Positions 28,639-37,665 of a stretch of 64,000 nt of DNA are shown in pieces; position 1 is the first letter of the stretch; each line of letters opens with the position of its first letter. Under the pieces are notes generated by a model that saw only the letters and a program-made list of their open reading frames with translations, had not been told where the DNA came from and ran no database searches. The position numbers were made by a program, and so were the translations under genes. The DNA lies in assembly GCA_965205725.1 (NCBI GenBank), contig OZ242189.1, positions 806,001 through 870,000 on the forward strand, read 5' to 3'. Origin of the DNA: G965205725 sp965205725. GTDB taxonomy: Bacteria; Pseudomonadota; Gammaproteobacteria; Pseudomonadales; Halieaceae.

Positions 28639-29985
28639 ATGATAAAGCTGAAGCGGGGTATGGAAATTCCTATATCCGGGCGGCCGGCACAGGTCATAGA
28701 TGACGTGGGCGCCACGCGGTCTGTTGCGCTGGTGGGTTTTGACTACATCGGCATGAAGCCGACAATGGCCAGCCAGGTTGGTGATCGTGTTCGGCAGGGC
28801 CAAATCCTGTTTTCTGACAAGAAAAATCCGGGTGTTAATTTCACTGCTCCGGCATCGGGTACGGTTGCTGCCATCAATCGCGGCGCGAAGCGGATACTGC
28901 AATCGGTGGTTATTGATGTCGATGGAGATGGCAATGATTCCATTGATTTTGGCGCTTTAAACAATGAACAGGCGCGTGCTCTTGACTCTGCGGGCGTTCG
29001 GCAGCGCCTTTTGGACTCCGGCCTGTGGTCTGCGCTGAGAACTCGCCCCTATAGCCATGTTCCGGCAGCGGATGCCGAGGCCGAAGCCATTTTTATCAAT
29101 GCCATGGATACCAACCCGCTGGCAGCCGACCCTGGTGTTGTGATTGCACAGCAACCTGAGGCCTTTGTGCTAGGGCAGATTGCACTGGCCAAGCTGGTTG
29201 GCAAGCTCTATGTCTGTGCTGCCCCGGAGGCCGATATGCCTCTCGCTGAGGCGCCAGATATTATCGGTGAGCGATTTGCCGGCCCTCATCCAGCGGGCCT
29301 TGCGGGTACCCATATTCACCATTTGCATCCGGTGAGTGCCCGGCGTGTTGTCTGGACGATTAACTATCAGGATGTCATAGCGGTTGGGCGCTTGCTGTTA
29401 GACGGCAGGCTGTATACGGACCGGGTGATCGCGCTGGCCGGCCCGCAGGTTAACAAGCCGCGCCTGCTGCGTACTTGCGTCGGTGCTGACTTGCAGGAAT
29501 TGTGCGCAGGTGAGTTGGCAGCGGGCGAAAGCCGCGTTATTTCCGGCTCAATACTCGGTGGGCGTAAAGTTCAGGCCAACACAGCCTACCTGGGGCGCTA
29601 TCATTTGCAGGTTTCTGTGTTGCTGGAAGGTCGCCACCGCGAGCTATTGGGCTGGTTCTCCCCCGGCGTTAACAAGCATTCCAGCCTTGGAATCTACCTG
29701 TCTAGTATTTTGCCAAAGAAATTGTTACCTATGACGACCAATACCAATGGCAGTGAGCGCGCAATGGTGCCCGTGGGCAGTTACGAAAATGTCGTGCCGC
29801 TGGATATTTTGCCCACGCAGTTACTGCGGGCATTGATTGTCGGAGATACCGAAACTGCGCAACAACTCGGTTGCCTGGAACTGGAGGAAGAGGATTTGGC
29901 CCTGTGCAGCTACGTCTGCCCCGGCAAGTATGAGTACGGTTCCATCCTGCGCGACAATCTCTCCCGAATTGAGAGGGAGGGCTGA
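28639..29985 (+). CDS. nqrA: Na+-translocating NADH:quinone reductase subunit A
   Basis: NqrA (448 residues) is the peripheral cytoplasmic subunit of the sodium-pumping NADH dehydrogenase, involved in quinone binding. The N-terminal block IKLKRGMEIPISGRPAQ, the VGDRVRQGQILFSDKKNPG segment, and ATVNPL-like and HHLHPVSARRVVWTINYQDV blocks are diagnostic. It opens a six-gene operon whose genes are spaced 0-15 nt or overlap. Confidence 0.97.
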   Translation: MIKLKRGMEIPISGRPAQVIDDVGATRSVALVGFDYIGMKPTMASQVGDRVRQGQILFSDKKNPGVNFTAPASGTVAAINRGAKRILQSVVIDVDGDGNDSIDFGALNNEQARALDSAGVRQRLLDSGLWSALRTRPYSHVPAADAEAEAIFINAMDTNPLAADPGVVIAQQPEAFVLGQIALAKLVGKLYVCAAPEADMPLAEAPDIIGERFAGPHPAGLAGTHIHHLHPVSARRVVWTINYQDVIAVGRLLLDGRLYTDRVIALAGPQVNKPRLLRTCVGADLQELCAGELAAGESRVISGSILGGRKVQANTAYLGRYHLQVSVLLEGRHRELLGWFSPGVNKHSSLGIYLSSILPKKLLPMTTNTNGSERAMVPVGSYENVVPLDILPTQLLRALIVGDTETAQQLGCLELEEEDLALCSYVCPGKYEYGSILRDNLSRIEREG

Positions 29986-29987
29986 AC

Positions 29988-31184
29988 GTGGGATTGCGTA
30001 AGTACCTGGACAGCATTGAGCACCACTTCCAGGAAGGTGGCCGCTTTGAGCGCTATTATGCGCTGTACGAAGTGTTCGATACTTTTTTGTATGCGCCGGA
30101 TTCGGTAACGCGCCATTCGGCGCATGTCCGGGATGGCGTTGACCTGAAGCGCATTATGATCACCGTTTGGCTGGCAGCTTTTCCGGCCATGTTTTACGGC
30201 ATGTATAACCTGGGCTTCCAGGGTAACAGCATCCTTGCCGCTGGGGGTGGAACCCTGACCGACTGGCATGCGCCCCTGATTGGCCTGTTGGCTGGCGATG
30301 ATCCCGCCAGCCTCTGGGACTGTTTCTGGTTTGGTGCCGTGTACTTCATGCCGATCTATATCGTGACCTTTCTGGTTGGCATCGCCTGGGAAATCCTGTT
30401 TGCGATAAAACGCGGTCACGAGGTCAACGAAGGATTCTTCGTGACCTCCATTTTGTTCGCGCTGACCTGCCCTCCCGATATTCCGTTGTGGCAGGTTGCG
30501 CTCGGCATCAGTTTCGGCGTGGTACTGGGTAAAGAGGTTTTTGGTGGTACCGGCAAGAACTTTCTTAACCCGGCGCTTACCGGCCGGGCGTTTCTGTATT
30601 TTGCCTACCCGGCACAGATGTCCGGTGATGCGGTCTGGACTGCGGTAGATGGCCACACCGGAGCGACCGCACTATCTGTTATGGCCTCTCAGGGTCACGA
30701 GGTACTCGCATCCCAACTGAGCTGGATGCAGTCATTTATGGGCGGCATGGCCGGTTCCATCGGTGAAACATCCACCCTCGCGGTACTGGTGGGCGGAGTA
30801 CTGCTTTTGGTCAGTCGCGTAGCCTCCTGGCGTATCATTTTGGGGGTGATGCTGGGCATGGTTGCCACGGCCAGTCTGTTTAATGCGGTTGGCTCTGAGT
30901 CCAACCCGATGTTTGATGTGCCCTGGTATTGGCATCTAACGGTGGGTGGATTTGCTTTTGGCATGATCTTCATGGCCACGGACCCGGTATCGGCTGCGAT
31001 GACCCATACCGGCAAATACTGGTTTGGCGCTCTTATAGGCGTGATGACAGTGCTTATTCGGGTTATTAATCCGGCCTTCCCTGAGGGCATTATGCTGGCA
31101 ATACTATTTGCCAATTTGTTTGCCCCTCTGATTGACCACTTTGTGGTGCAGGCGAATATAAAACGGAGGCTTGCCCGTGGCTAA
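29988..31184 (+). CDS. nqrB: Na+-translocating NADH:quinone reductase subunit B
   Basis: NqrB (398 residues) is a multi-pass membrane subunit carrying riboflavin and a covalently bound FMN. The FMN attachment site reads DGHTGATALS with the acceptor Thr at residue 227; the usual motif is SGAT, so Ser is replaced by Thr before GAT. Other blocks are FGGTGKNFLNPALTGRAFL and FGMIFMATDPVSAAMT. GTG start, 2 nt after nqrA. ApbE, encoded downstream, is the expected flavin transferase. Confidence 0.96.
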   Translation: MGLRKYLDSIEHHFQEGGRFERYYALYEVFDTFLYAPDSVTRHSAHVRDGVDLKRIMITVWLAAFPAMFYGMYNLGFQGNSILAAGGGTLTDWHAPLIGLLAGDDPASLWDCFWFGAVYFMPIYIVTFLVGIAWEILFAIKRGHEVNEGFFVTSILFALTCPPDIPLWQVALGISFGVVLGKEVFGGTGKNFLNPALTGRAFLYFAYPAQMSGDAVWTAVDGHTGATALSVMASQGHEVLASQLSWMQSFMGGMAGSIGETSTLAVLVGGVLLLVSRVASWRIILGVMLGMVATASLFNAVGSESNPMFDVPWYWHLTVGGFAFGMIFMATDPVSAAMTHTGKYWFGALIGVMTVLIRVINPAFPEGIMLAILFANLFAPLIDHFVVQANIKRRLARG

Positions 31185-31947
31185 TAGCGATACTCCAGGG
31201 AAAACTTTCATCGTTGCCATTGCCCTGTGCGTGGTTTGCTCGGTGGTGGTCTCTGGCGCCGCAGTTATGCTGCAAGAGCGTCAGGCAGCGAATGTGGTTG
31301 AAGACCGCAATCGAAACATTCTTGCGGCAGCCGGACTTCTGGCAGAGGATGTTGCAGTTGCGACTCAGTTTGAAAGAGTCAAAACTCGTCTGGTTGACCT
31401 TCGCACTGGTAAATTCAGCAAGGATATTGATGTCGACCGCTATAACCAGCGCAAGGCCGCTAAAGACCCGGCTCAGTCCGAGGCTCTTGAGACGGCTCTC
31501 GATATTGCCAAACTGGGTCGCCTGGAAAACTACGCAACGGTTTATCTTGTCGAGGAAGATGGCGCGCTGGATAAACTGATTTTGCCCGTCTATGGCGCCG
31601 GCCTTTGGGGCAAGTTGTACGGCTTCATCGCCCTGGAAGCCGATGGAAATACGGTTGCCGGCCTGGGTTTTTATGAGCACAAGGAGACGCCTGGGCTGGG
31701 TGGCGAAGTAGACAATGCCAACTGGAAGGCGCTGTGGCCCGGCAAAAAGGTGTACCGCAACAACCAGGTTGCCATCGGCCTGATAAAGGGTTCGGTAGAT
31801 GGGAGTCGCCCCGATGCTGTTTATCAGGTGGATGGGCTTGCGGGCGCCACTTTGACCAGCCGCGGCGTGACCCATCTGGTTCAGTTCTGGCTGGGCGAAA
31901 ACGGTTTTGGCCCCTTTATTGCCAATTTGACTGCCGGGGAGGCATAA
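31177..31947 (+). CDS. nqrC: Na+-translocating NADH:quinone reductase subunit C
   Basis: NqrC (256 residues) has one N-terminal membrane helix and a periplasmic domain with covalent FMN. The acceptor motif is VDGLAGATLTSRG; Thr225 has the same number as in Vibrio cholerae NqrC, but Ser of SGAT is Ala. TPGLGGEVDNANW is another family block. I chose GTG 31177, 7 nt after CGGAGG; a TTG at 31171 is too close to that site. It overlaps nqrB by 8 nt. Confidence 0.95.
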   Translation: MANSDTPGKTFIVAIALCVVCSVVVSGAAVMLQERQAANVVEDRNRNILAAAGLLAEDVAVATQFERVKTRLVDLRTGKFSKDIDVDRYNQRKAAKDPAQSEALETALDIAKLGRLENYATVYLVEEDGALDKLILPVYGAGLWGKLYGFIALEADGNTVAGLGFYEHKETPGLGGEVDNANWKALWPGKKVYRNNQVAIGLIKGSVDGSRPDAVYQVDGLAGATLTSRGVTHLVQFWLGENGFGPFIANLTAGEA

Positions 31948-31953
31948 GCACTG

Positions 31954-32616
31954 ATGTCAGACATAAAAGACACACTCGCCACGCCGATATTCAGGGAGAA
32001 TCCGATTGCCTTGCAGGTGCTTGGTGTCTGCTCGGCGCTGGCAGTGACCTCTTCGCTGCAAGTGACCTTTGTGATGTGTATTGCCCTTACGGCAGTCACG
32101 GCATTTTCTAACTTTTTTATCTCTCTTATCCGCCTTCATGTTCCCGGCAATATTCGCATTATCGTACAGATGATTATTATTGCTTCGCTGGTGATCGTCG
32201 TCGATCAGATACTCAAGGCGGTGGCTTACGGTATCAGCAAGCAGCTCTCGGTCTTTGTAGGCCTGATTATTACCAACTGTATTGTGATGGGTCGCGCTGA
32301 AGCGTTTGCAATGAAGAATCCACCCGTGGCCAGCTTTGTGGATGGCATTGGTAATGGTCTGGGTTATTCCGTGGTACTGCTCAGCGTCGGCTTCGTGCGG
32401 GAGTTGTTGGGCGCGGGTAAATTGTTCGGCATTGAAATACTGCCACTGATTACCGATGGCGGCTGGTATAACCCCAATGGCTTGTTGTTGTTGCCGCCCA
32501 GCGCTTTCTTCCTGATTGGCCTGTTTATCTGGGCTCTGCGCAGTTGGAAACCGGAGCAGGTTGAAGAGCCCGAGTTTAAAATGGCTCCCCATACGGTGAT
32601 GAGGGAGGGCGCCTAG
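31954..32616 (+). CDS. nqrD: Na+-translocating NADH:quinone reductase subunit D
   Basis: NqrD (220 residues) is a six-helix membrane subunit that helps form the sodium channel. It shares the RnfE-like fold: NPIALQVLGVCSALAVTSSL, the ITNCIVMGRAEAFAMKN half motif with the conserved cysteine, and GYSVVLLSVGFVRELLG. It starts 6 nt after nqrC. The stop shares one nucleotide with the nqrE start (TAGTG). Confidence 0.96.
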   Translation: MSDIKDTLATPIFRENPIALQVLGVCSALAVTSSLQVTFVMCIALTAVTAFSNFFISLIRLHVPGNIRIIVQMIIIASLVIVVDQILKAVAYGISKQLSVFVGLIITNCIVMGRAEAFAMKNPPVASFVDGIGNGLGYSVVLLSVGFVRELLGAGKLFGIEILPLITDGGWYNPNGLLLLPPSAFFLIGLFIWALRSWKPEQVEEPEFKMAPHTVMREGA

Positions 32617-33224
32617 TGGAACATTATTTGAGCCTGTTTGCGCGCTCCATATTTATAGAGAATATGGCGCTGAGCTTCTTCCTCGGCATGTGTACCTTTC
32701 TGGCTGTATCCAAGAAGGTTCAGACGGCTTTTGGATTAGGTGTGGCGGTGGTTGTTGTTTTAACGATTACGGTACCGGTCAACAATCTCATCTATAACTA
32801 CTTGCTGGCTGACGGCGCGCTGGCCTGGGCGGGTCTGCCAGATGTCGATTTGAGCTTTCTCGGTTTGCTCAGTTATATCGGTGTTATCGCTGCGCTGGTT
32901 CAGATACTGGAAATGTTTCTGGATCGGTATGTGCCGGTCTTATACAACGCTCTGGGCGTGTTCCTGCCTCTTATTACAGTGAATTGCGCCATTCTGGGTG
33001 CGTCACTGTTTATGGTGGAGCGGGACTACACTGTTGCCGAAAGCGCCGTGTTTGGCGCTGGCGCCGGCATTGGCTGGGCGCTGGCGATTACCGCCCTGGC
33101 GGGTATCCGCGAGAAACTGAAATACTCGGATGTGCCCGAGGGCCTACAGGGCCTGGGTATTACTTTTATTATTGTCGGCCTGATGTCGCTGGGCTTTATG
33201 TCCTTCGGCGGCATAGATTTGTAA
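32616..33224 (+). CDS. nqrE: Na+-translocating NADH:quinone reductase subunit E
   Basis: NqrE (202 residues) is the membrane partner of NqrD. The blocks FARSIFIENMALSFFLGMCTF and ITVNCAILGASLFMVERDY carry the paired cysteines that hold the intramembrane iron centre between NqrD and NqrE. GMSLGFMSFGGI-like residues end the protein (LMSLGFMSFGGIDL). GTG start, coupled to nqrD. Confidence 0.96.
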   Translation: MEHYLSLFARSIFIENMALSFFLGMCTFLAVSKKVQTAFGLGVAVVVVLTITVPVNNLIYNYLLADGALAWAGLPDVDLSFLGLLSYIGVIAALVQILEMFLDRYVPVLYNALGVFLPLITVNCAILGASLFMVERDYTVAESAVFGAGAGIGWALAITALAGIREKLKYSDVPEGLQGLGITFIIVGLMSLGFMSFGGIDL

Positions 33225-33239
33225 GCGAGCCCGCCAGAT

Positions 33240-34460
33240 ATGCAAACCATCATTCTCGGCGTTGTGATGTTTACGGCCATCGTACTTGGCCTGGTGGCGA
33301 TTATACTGCTAGCCCGCAAGCAGTTGGTGGCTTCGGGTCATGTCACAATCAGTATTAACGGAGAGCGAGAGGTATCCGTTCCGGCCGGTGGCAAGCTGCT
33401 GCAAACACTTGCGGCCAATGAGCTGTTTCTTGCCTCTGCCTGCGGCGGCGGCGGCACCTGCGCCCAGTGTAAATGTATCGTAAATGATGGCGGTGGCTCA
33501 ATGCTGCCCACTGAGGAGTCGCACTTCACCCGCCGCGAGGCGACTGAAGGTTGGCGTTTGTCATGCCAAACGCCAGTCAAGCAGGATATGGCTATTCAGA
33601 TTCCCGAAGCGGTGTTCGGTGTCAAACAATGGGAGTGTACGGTTGAATCGAACGACAACGTCGCCACCTTTATCAAGGAGCTGACGCTGAAGCTGCCAGA
33701 TGGAGAAAATGTCGACTTCCGCGCCGGTGGCTATGTGCAACTGGAATGCCCTCCGCATCACCTCAAGTACAATAACTTTGAGATTGGCAAGGAGTATCGC
33801 GGCGACTGGGAGCGCTTTAAGTTTTTTGAGCACGAATCTGTCGTTCAGGATACAACAATCCGGGCCTATTCCATGGCGAACTACCCGGAAGAAAAGGGTA
33901 TCGTAAAATTCAATATCCGCGTGGCTACACCGCCACCGGGCAGCGAAGGTATTCCCCCCGGCATTATGTCGTCCTGGGTATTTAATCTGAAACCTGGCGA
34001 CAGGGTGAAAGTATACGGCCCGTTTGGTGATTTTTTTGCCAGGCAAACCGATGCAGAAATGATTTTCATTGGCGGAGGCGCTGGCATGGCACCCATGCGC
34101 TCGCACATTTTTGACCAGCTCAAGCGGCTTGGCTCCAATCGCAGGATGTCCTTCTGGTACGGCGCCCGGTCTTTGCGCGAAATGTTTTATCAGGATGAAT
34201 ACGACATGCTCGCCAGCGAAAACGATAACTTTGACTGGCATGTCGCTCTGTCAGACCCGCAGCCGGAAGACCACTGGGACGGATTAACAGGCTTTATACA
34301 CAATGTATTGTTTGAGCAGTATTTAAAGAACCACCCGGCTCCGGAAGACTGTGAGTATTACATGTGCGGGCCGCCCATGATGAACTCGGCAGTGATTGCC
34401 ATGCTCACAGACCTGGGGGTAGAGCCGGAGAATATTCTGCTCGATGATTTCGGTGGCTGA
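33240..34460 (+). CDS. nqrF: Na+-translocating NADH:quinone reductase subunit F
   Basis: NqrF (406 residues) takes electrons from NADH. One N-terminal membrane helix is followed by a 2Fe-2S ferredoxin domain with cysteines 68, 74, 77 and 109 (SACGGGGTCAQCKC). FAD binding is marked by IRAYSMANYP, and the NADH site by FIGGGAGMAPMRSHIF and YYMCGPPMMN. The stop overlaps the apbE start region by 17 nt. Confidence 0.97.
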   Translation: MQTIILGVVMFTAIVLGLVAIILLARKQLVASGHVTISINGEREVSVPAGGKLLQTLAANELFLASACGGGGTCAQCKCIVNDGGGSMLPTEESHFTRREATEGWRLSCQTPVKQDMAIQIPEAVFGVKQWECTVESNDNVATFIKELTLKLPDGENVDFRAGGYVQLECPPHHLKYNNFEIGKEYRGDWERFKFFEHESVVQDTTIRAYSMANYPEEKGIVKFNIRVATPPPGSEGIPPGIMSSWVFNLKPGDRVKVYGPFGDFFARQTDAEMIFIGGGAGMAPMRSHIFDQLKRLGSNRRMSFWYGARSLREMFYQDEYDMLASENDNFDWHVALSDPQPEDHWDGLTGFIHNVLFEQYLKNHPAPEDCEYYMCGPPMMNSAVIAMLTDLGVEPENILLDDFGG

Positions 34461-35481
34461 TTCGCGCCCCATAAACCCCGCAGGCCAGCGATTCGCGCTG
34501 GCCTTTTTCGTTGCGTTTCTCCTGGCTTGCAGTGAGCAGGCACAGCCGGTCTACCTTGAAGGTGCCACGATGGGCACTCGCTATCACATCACCCTGGTGC
34601 CAGAGCCCGACAGAGCAGAACTGGCGCAGATAGAGCAGGCTATTGATGTCATTCTCAACGACATCAATGAGAGCATGTCCACCTATCTGGATAGTTCCGA
34701 GATCAGTGAGTTTAATCGGTTGCCGCAGGACCAGTGGCTGACGCTGAGCGAGGAGTTTATGGAGGTATTGCAGATAGCCTACTCGATTTGGCTTGACAGC
34801 GATTCCGCCTATGATGTTTCCGTGGGGCCGCTGGTTGACCTCTGGGGGTTTGGCCCTCAAATTGCCCAGGGCGTTCCCAGTGAGGTTCAGGTCAAGCGGG
34901 CCCTGGCTGGTATCGGTCTCGAAGCCATTCAAATTGATTCGCCCAACAACCGGGTACGCAAGCTGGCTCCAAGACAACTGGATTTTTCTTCACTGGCGAA
35001 AGGCTATGCGGTAGATCGCGTGGCCCTGTGGCTGGAGTCTCGGCGGGTTGAGAATTATCTGGTCGAGATTGGCGGTGAAATAAAAGTAGCGGGCGCCAAC
35101 CCTGGCGGCGAGCCCTGGCGCCTGGCCATTGAGCGCCCACAACCTGGCCGGGACGAACCGATGGCAGTGTTGTCGCTCAACTCGGCCGCTGTTGCCACGT
35201 CGGGGGATTATCGCAATTACTTTGAAGTGGATGGTGTGCATTATTCTCATGCAATAGATCCCCAAACCGGTTACCCGGTCGAGCATGAACTGGTATCTGT
35301 TACGGTTGTTGCGGCCGATGCAGTGGTCGCGGATGCCTGGGCGACTGCCTTGTTGGTGCTGGGGTCTGAACAGGCGCTTGAGGTGGCGGCTGCAAATGAT
35401 CTGGCGGTATACCTTATAAGACGGGATCAGAATGGCCATTCGGTTAGTAAAACGGAGGCAATGCAGACCTATTTACAGTAA
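34444..35481 (+). CDS. apbE: FAD:protein FMN transferase lipoprotein
   Basis: ApbE (345 residues) attaches FMN to threonines of NqrB and NqrC in the periplasm. The signal peptide ends with the lipobox LLAC at residues 26-29. The flavin-binding and catalytic segments GATMGTRYHITLV, SSLAKGYAVDRVALWLE, YSHAIDPQTGYPV and DAWATALLVLG are family-typical. It overlaps nqrF, as expected for an operon-encoded maturation factor. A strong intrinsic-terminator-like hairpin lies inside its signal-peptide codons. Confidence 0.95.
   Translation: MISVADSRPINPAGQRFALAFFVAFLLACSEQAQPVYLEGATMGTRYHITLVPEPDRAELAQIEQAIDVILNDINESMSTYLDSSEISEFNRLPQDQWLTLSEEFMEVLQIAYSIWLDSDSAYDVSVGPLVDLWGFGPQIAQGVPSEVQVKRALAGIGLEAIQIDSPNNRVRKLAPRQLDFSSLAKGYAVDRVALWLESRRVENYLVEIGGEIKVAGANPGGEPWRLAIERPQPGRDEPMAVLSLNSAAVATSGDYRNYFEVDGVHYSHAIDPQTGYPVEHELVSVTVVAADAVVADAWATALLVLGSEQALEVAAANDLAVYLIRRDQNGHSVSKTEAMQTYLQ
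34482..34508 (+). terminator. intrinsic terminator/attenuator inside the apbE 5' coding region
   Basis: A perfect 9-bp stem, AGGCCAGCG at 34482-34490 and CGCTGGCCT at 34496-34504, has a 5-nt loop and runs directly into TTTTT. It begins 22 nt after the nqrF stop and lies within codons 13-22 of apbE. This is what an operon-end terminator of nqrF would look like, and it would lower apbE-nqrM transcription relative to nqrA-F unless translation of apbE blocks its folding. Confidence 0.7.
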
Positions 35482-35490
35482 ACTTTGCCT

Positions 35491-35754
35491 ATGACTGTTT
35501 TTCTTCTTTCATTTGCATTTTTTCTGTTCGTTGTTGCGGGCATGGCAGTAGGCGTTATTTTCAGCGATAAGCCTATCAAGGGTTCCTGCGGCGGCATGGG
35601 CGTGCTGGGTATCGACGCTGCCTGTGATATCTGCGGTGGCAACCCGGTGGTCTGCGAGCGGGAAACCCGGCCGACAGCAGTCCAACATTCAGCTCAGGCA
35701 CCGGCCCGGCCAGCCCAGGGCGACTTGTTTTATGAGGCTGGCACGCATAAATAA
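35491..35754 (+). CDS. nqrM: Na+-NQR maturation protein NqrM
   Basis: NqrM (87 residues) is required for insertion of the iron centre between NqrD and NqrE. It has one N-terminal membrane helix and then the cysteine-rich block KGSCGGMGVLGIDAACDICGG with a further Cys in VVCERE. I chose the ATG at 35491; a TTG 6 nt upstream is also open. It follows apbE by 9 nt, completing the NQR gene set, and its 3' end overlaps the lolC-type gene by 23 nt. Confidence 0.93.
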   Translation: MTVFLLSFAFFLFVVAGMAVGVIFSDKPIKGSCGGMGVLGIDAACDICGGNPVVCERETRPTAVQHSAQAPARPAQGDLFYEAGTHK

Positions 35755-36988
35755 GCTGACTTTCTTCATCGCTCTTCGCTACAGCTTTAGTCGCCAGCGC
35801 AATCGTTTTATCGGCGTTGTTTCCATGGTTTCCCTGTTCGGCATGGCGCTGGGCGTGGCCAGTCTCATTGCAGTGCTGTCGGTTATGAATGGCTTTGCCG
35901 ACGAATTGCGCAGCCGTATTCTAAGCGTGGTGCCCCACGCTCAAATTGAGGCGCGCATCGGCGGGCTTGAGGACTGGCTCGAAGTGTCTGAGCGGGTAGC
36001 TCTTATGCCCCGGATTATTGGCATCGCTCCCTACATTGAAACAACGGTGTTGGCAGCCAGTCAGCGCTCGGTTCAGGGCGCGCAAATTATAGCGATTGAC
36101 ACCGGGCGGGAGCGCAGCGTTTCGCATTTGGCGGACAGGCTCATCGCGGGTAGTTTTTCAGGTCTCGACCAGCGGCGCTGGGGTGTGGTTCTGGGTTCTC
36201 TATTGGCGCGTTCGCTGGGAGTGACTGTTGGCGATAGCATTGAATTGATCGCGCCTCGGTTGACGATAACCCCACTGGGGAGCTTGCCACGCAGTAAGCA
36301 TTTTACGGTGGTCGGTCTGTTTGAAGTGGGCGCCCAACTGGACAGTTCCCACGGGTATATCCAGTTGCGAGATGGGCAGGCGCTGATGGGCACAGCCGGT
36401 TCTGTACAGGGTTTGCGACTTGCCTATGAGGATCTCTTTTCCGCGCCTGAACTGGCAATGGCAACAGCGGCGCAATTGGGTAGTGAGTACCGGGTTACAG
36501 ACTGGGGACAGTCGAATCAGAGTTTGTTCAGCGCGGTTCGCATGGAAAAGACCGTGATTACCATTCTTTTGCTATCTGTTGTCGCTGTAGCGGCCTTTAA
36601 TATTGTTTCGACTCTGACTATGGCGGTTACTGAAAAGCGGGCAGATATAGCTGTGCTGCGGACGCTGGGCGCTGGCCGCGCCGGAGTAATGGCAATCTTT
36701 GTATGCCAGGGTCTGATTCTTTCCCTACTGGGAATTACTGTAGGGGCGGTGGCAGGCGGGGTCATTGCGCTCAATATTTCTGAAATCAGCCAGTTTATAG
36801 AAAGCCTGTTCGGAGTCAGATTGTTTGATCCTCAAGTCTATTTCATCTCTCAATTGCCCTCCAGGTTGGCCCTGGAAGATGTTGTGATGATCTGCGTGTC
36901 GGCTTTGCTGTTGAGTTTGCTGGCAACCCTGGCCCCTGCGTGGCGCGCCTCGGAAGTGCGCCCGGCAGAGGTGTTGCGCTATGAGTAA
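35732..36988 (+). CDS. lolC: lipoprotein-releasing ABC transporter permease LolC/E
   Basis: This 418-residue permease has an N-terminal helix, a large periplasmic domain and three C-terminal helices. RYSFSRQRNRFIGVVSMVSL, the LSVMNGFADELRSRIL segment and the FtsX-like TMAVTEKRADIAVLRTLGA motif are typical of LolC/LolE. With LolD and the second permease it extracts outer-membrane lipoproteins for LolA. I use ATG 35732; the assignment as LolC rather than LolE rests on gene order. It overlaps both nqrM and lolD. Confidence 0.9.
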   Translation: MRLARINKLTFFIALRYSFSRQRNRFIGVVSMVSLFGMALGVASLIAVLSVMNGFADELRSRILSVVPHAQIEARIGGLEDWLEVSERVALMPRIIGIAPYIETTVLAASQRSVQGAQIIAIDTGRERSVSHLADRLIAGSFSGLDQRRWGVVLGSLLARSLGVTVGDSIELIAPRLTITPLGSLPRSKHFTVVGLFEVGAQLDSSHGYIQLRDGQALMGTAGSVQGLRLAYEDLFSAPELAMATAAQLGSEYRVTDWGQSNQSLFSAVRMEKTVITILLLSVVAVAAFNIVSTLTMAVTEKRADIAVLRTLGAGRAGVMAIFVCQGLILSLLGITVGAVAGGVIALNISEISQFIESLFGVRLFDPQVYFISQLPSRLALEDVVMICVSALLLSLLATLAPAWRASEVRPAEVLRYE

Positions 36989-37661
36989 GCCGGTACTGGA
37001 AGCGCGGCGACTGGCGCGGGTATATCGCGATGGCGAACTCGAAGTGACCGTATTCCGCGAGGTTAATTTTTGCCTGATGCCCGCTAGTCGCGTCGCTATC
37101 GTCGGCGCCTCCGGGTCGGGAAAGTCGACTCTGTTGAACCTGCTGGGCGGGCTCGATAAGCCCAGTAGTGGCAGTGTTCTGCTACAGGGGCGGGATATCA
37201 ATCGGCTGAGTGAATCCGAGCGCTGCCGGTTGCGCAACAGGGAGCTTGGCTTTGTTTATCAGTTCCACCACCTGTTGCCGGAGTTCTCTGCCGTGGAGAA
37301 TGTTGCCATGCCGCTATTGATCAGCGGGGCGAGCCAGAAGCAATCTCGCTCTGCGGCGGCGGCGCTGCTCTCCGAAGTTGGCCTGGAGCAGCGGCTGCAG
37401 CATCGACCAGCGCAATTATCCGGTGGTGAACGCCAGCGGGTCGCAATAGCTCGCGCTTTGGTCATGCAACCTGGTTGCGTGCTGATGGATGAACCCACAG
37501 GCAATCTGGATTCGGCCGCTGCGGAGCACGTCATGCAGCTCATTGATGAGCTGGCCTCAAGCTCCGGTTCCAGCTTCGTGGTTGTAACCCACGACAAGAG
37601 TATTGCCGCGCAGATGGATCAGCGCTTTGAGCTGGCCAACGCCACCCTGGCGCGGCGCTAA
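36981..37661 (+). CDS. lolD: lipoprotein-releasing ABC transporter ATPase
   Basis: LolD (226 residues) powers release of lipoproteins from the inner membrane. Walker A is GASGSGKST, the signature is LSGGERQRVAIARAL, Walker B is VLMDEPTGNLD and the switch is VVTHD. The segment FVYQFHHLLPEFSAVENVAMP is typical of LolD. It overlaps the preceding permease by 8 nt. Confidence 0.95.
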   Translation: MSKPVLEARRLARVYRDGELEVTVFREVNFCLMPASRVAIVGASGSGKSTLLNLLGGLDKPSSGSVLLQGRDINRLSESERCRLRNRELGFVYQFHHLLPEFSAVENVAMPLLISGASQKQSRSAAAALLSEVGLEQRLQHRPAQLSGGERQRVAIARALVMQPGCVLMDEPTGNLDSAAAEHVMQLIDELASSSGSSFVVVTHDKSIAAQMDQRFELANATLARR

Positions 37662-37665
37662 TAGC

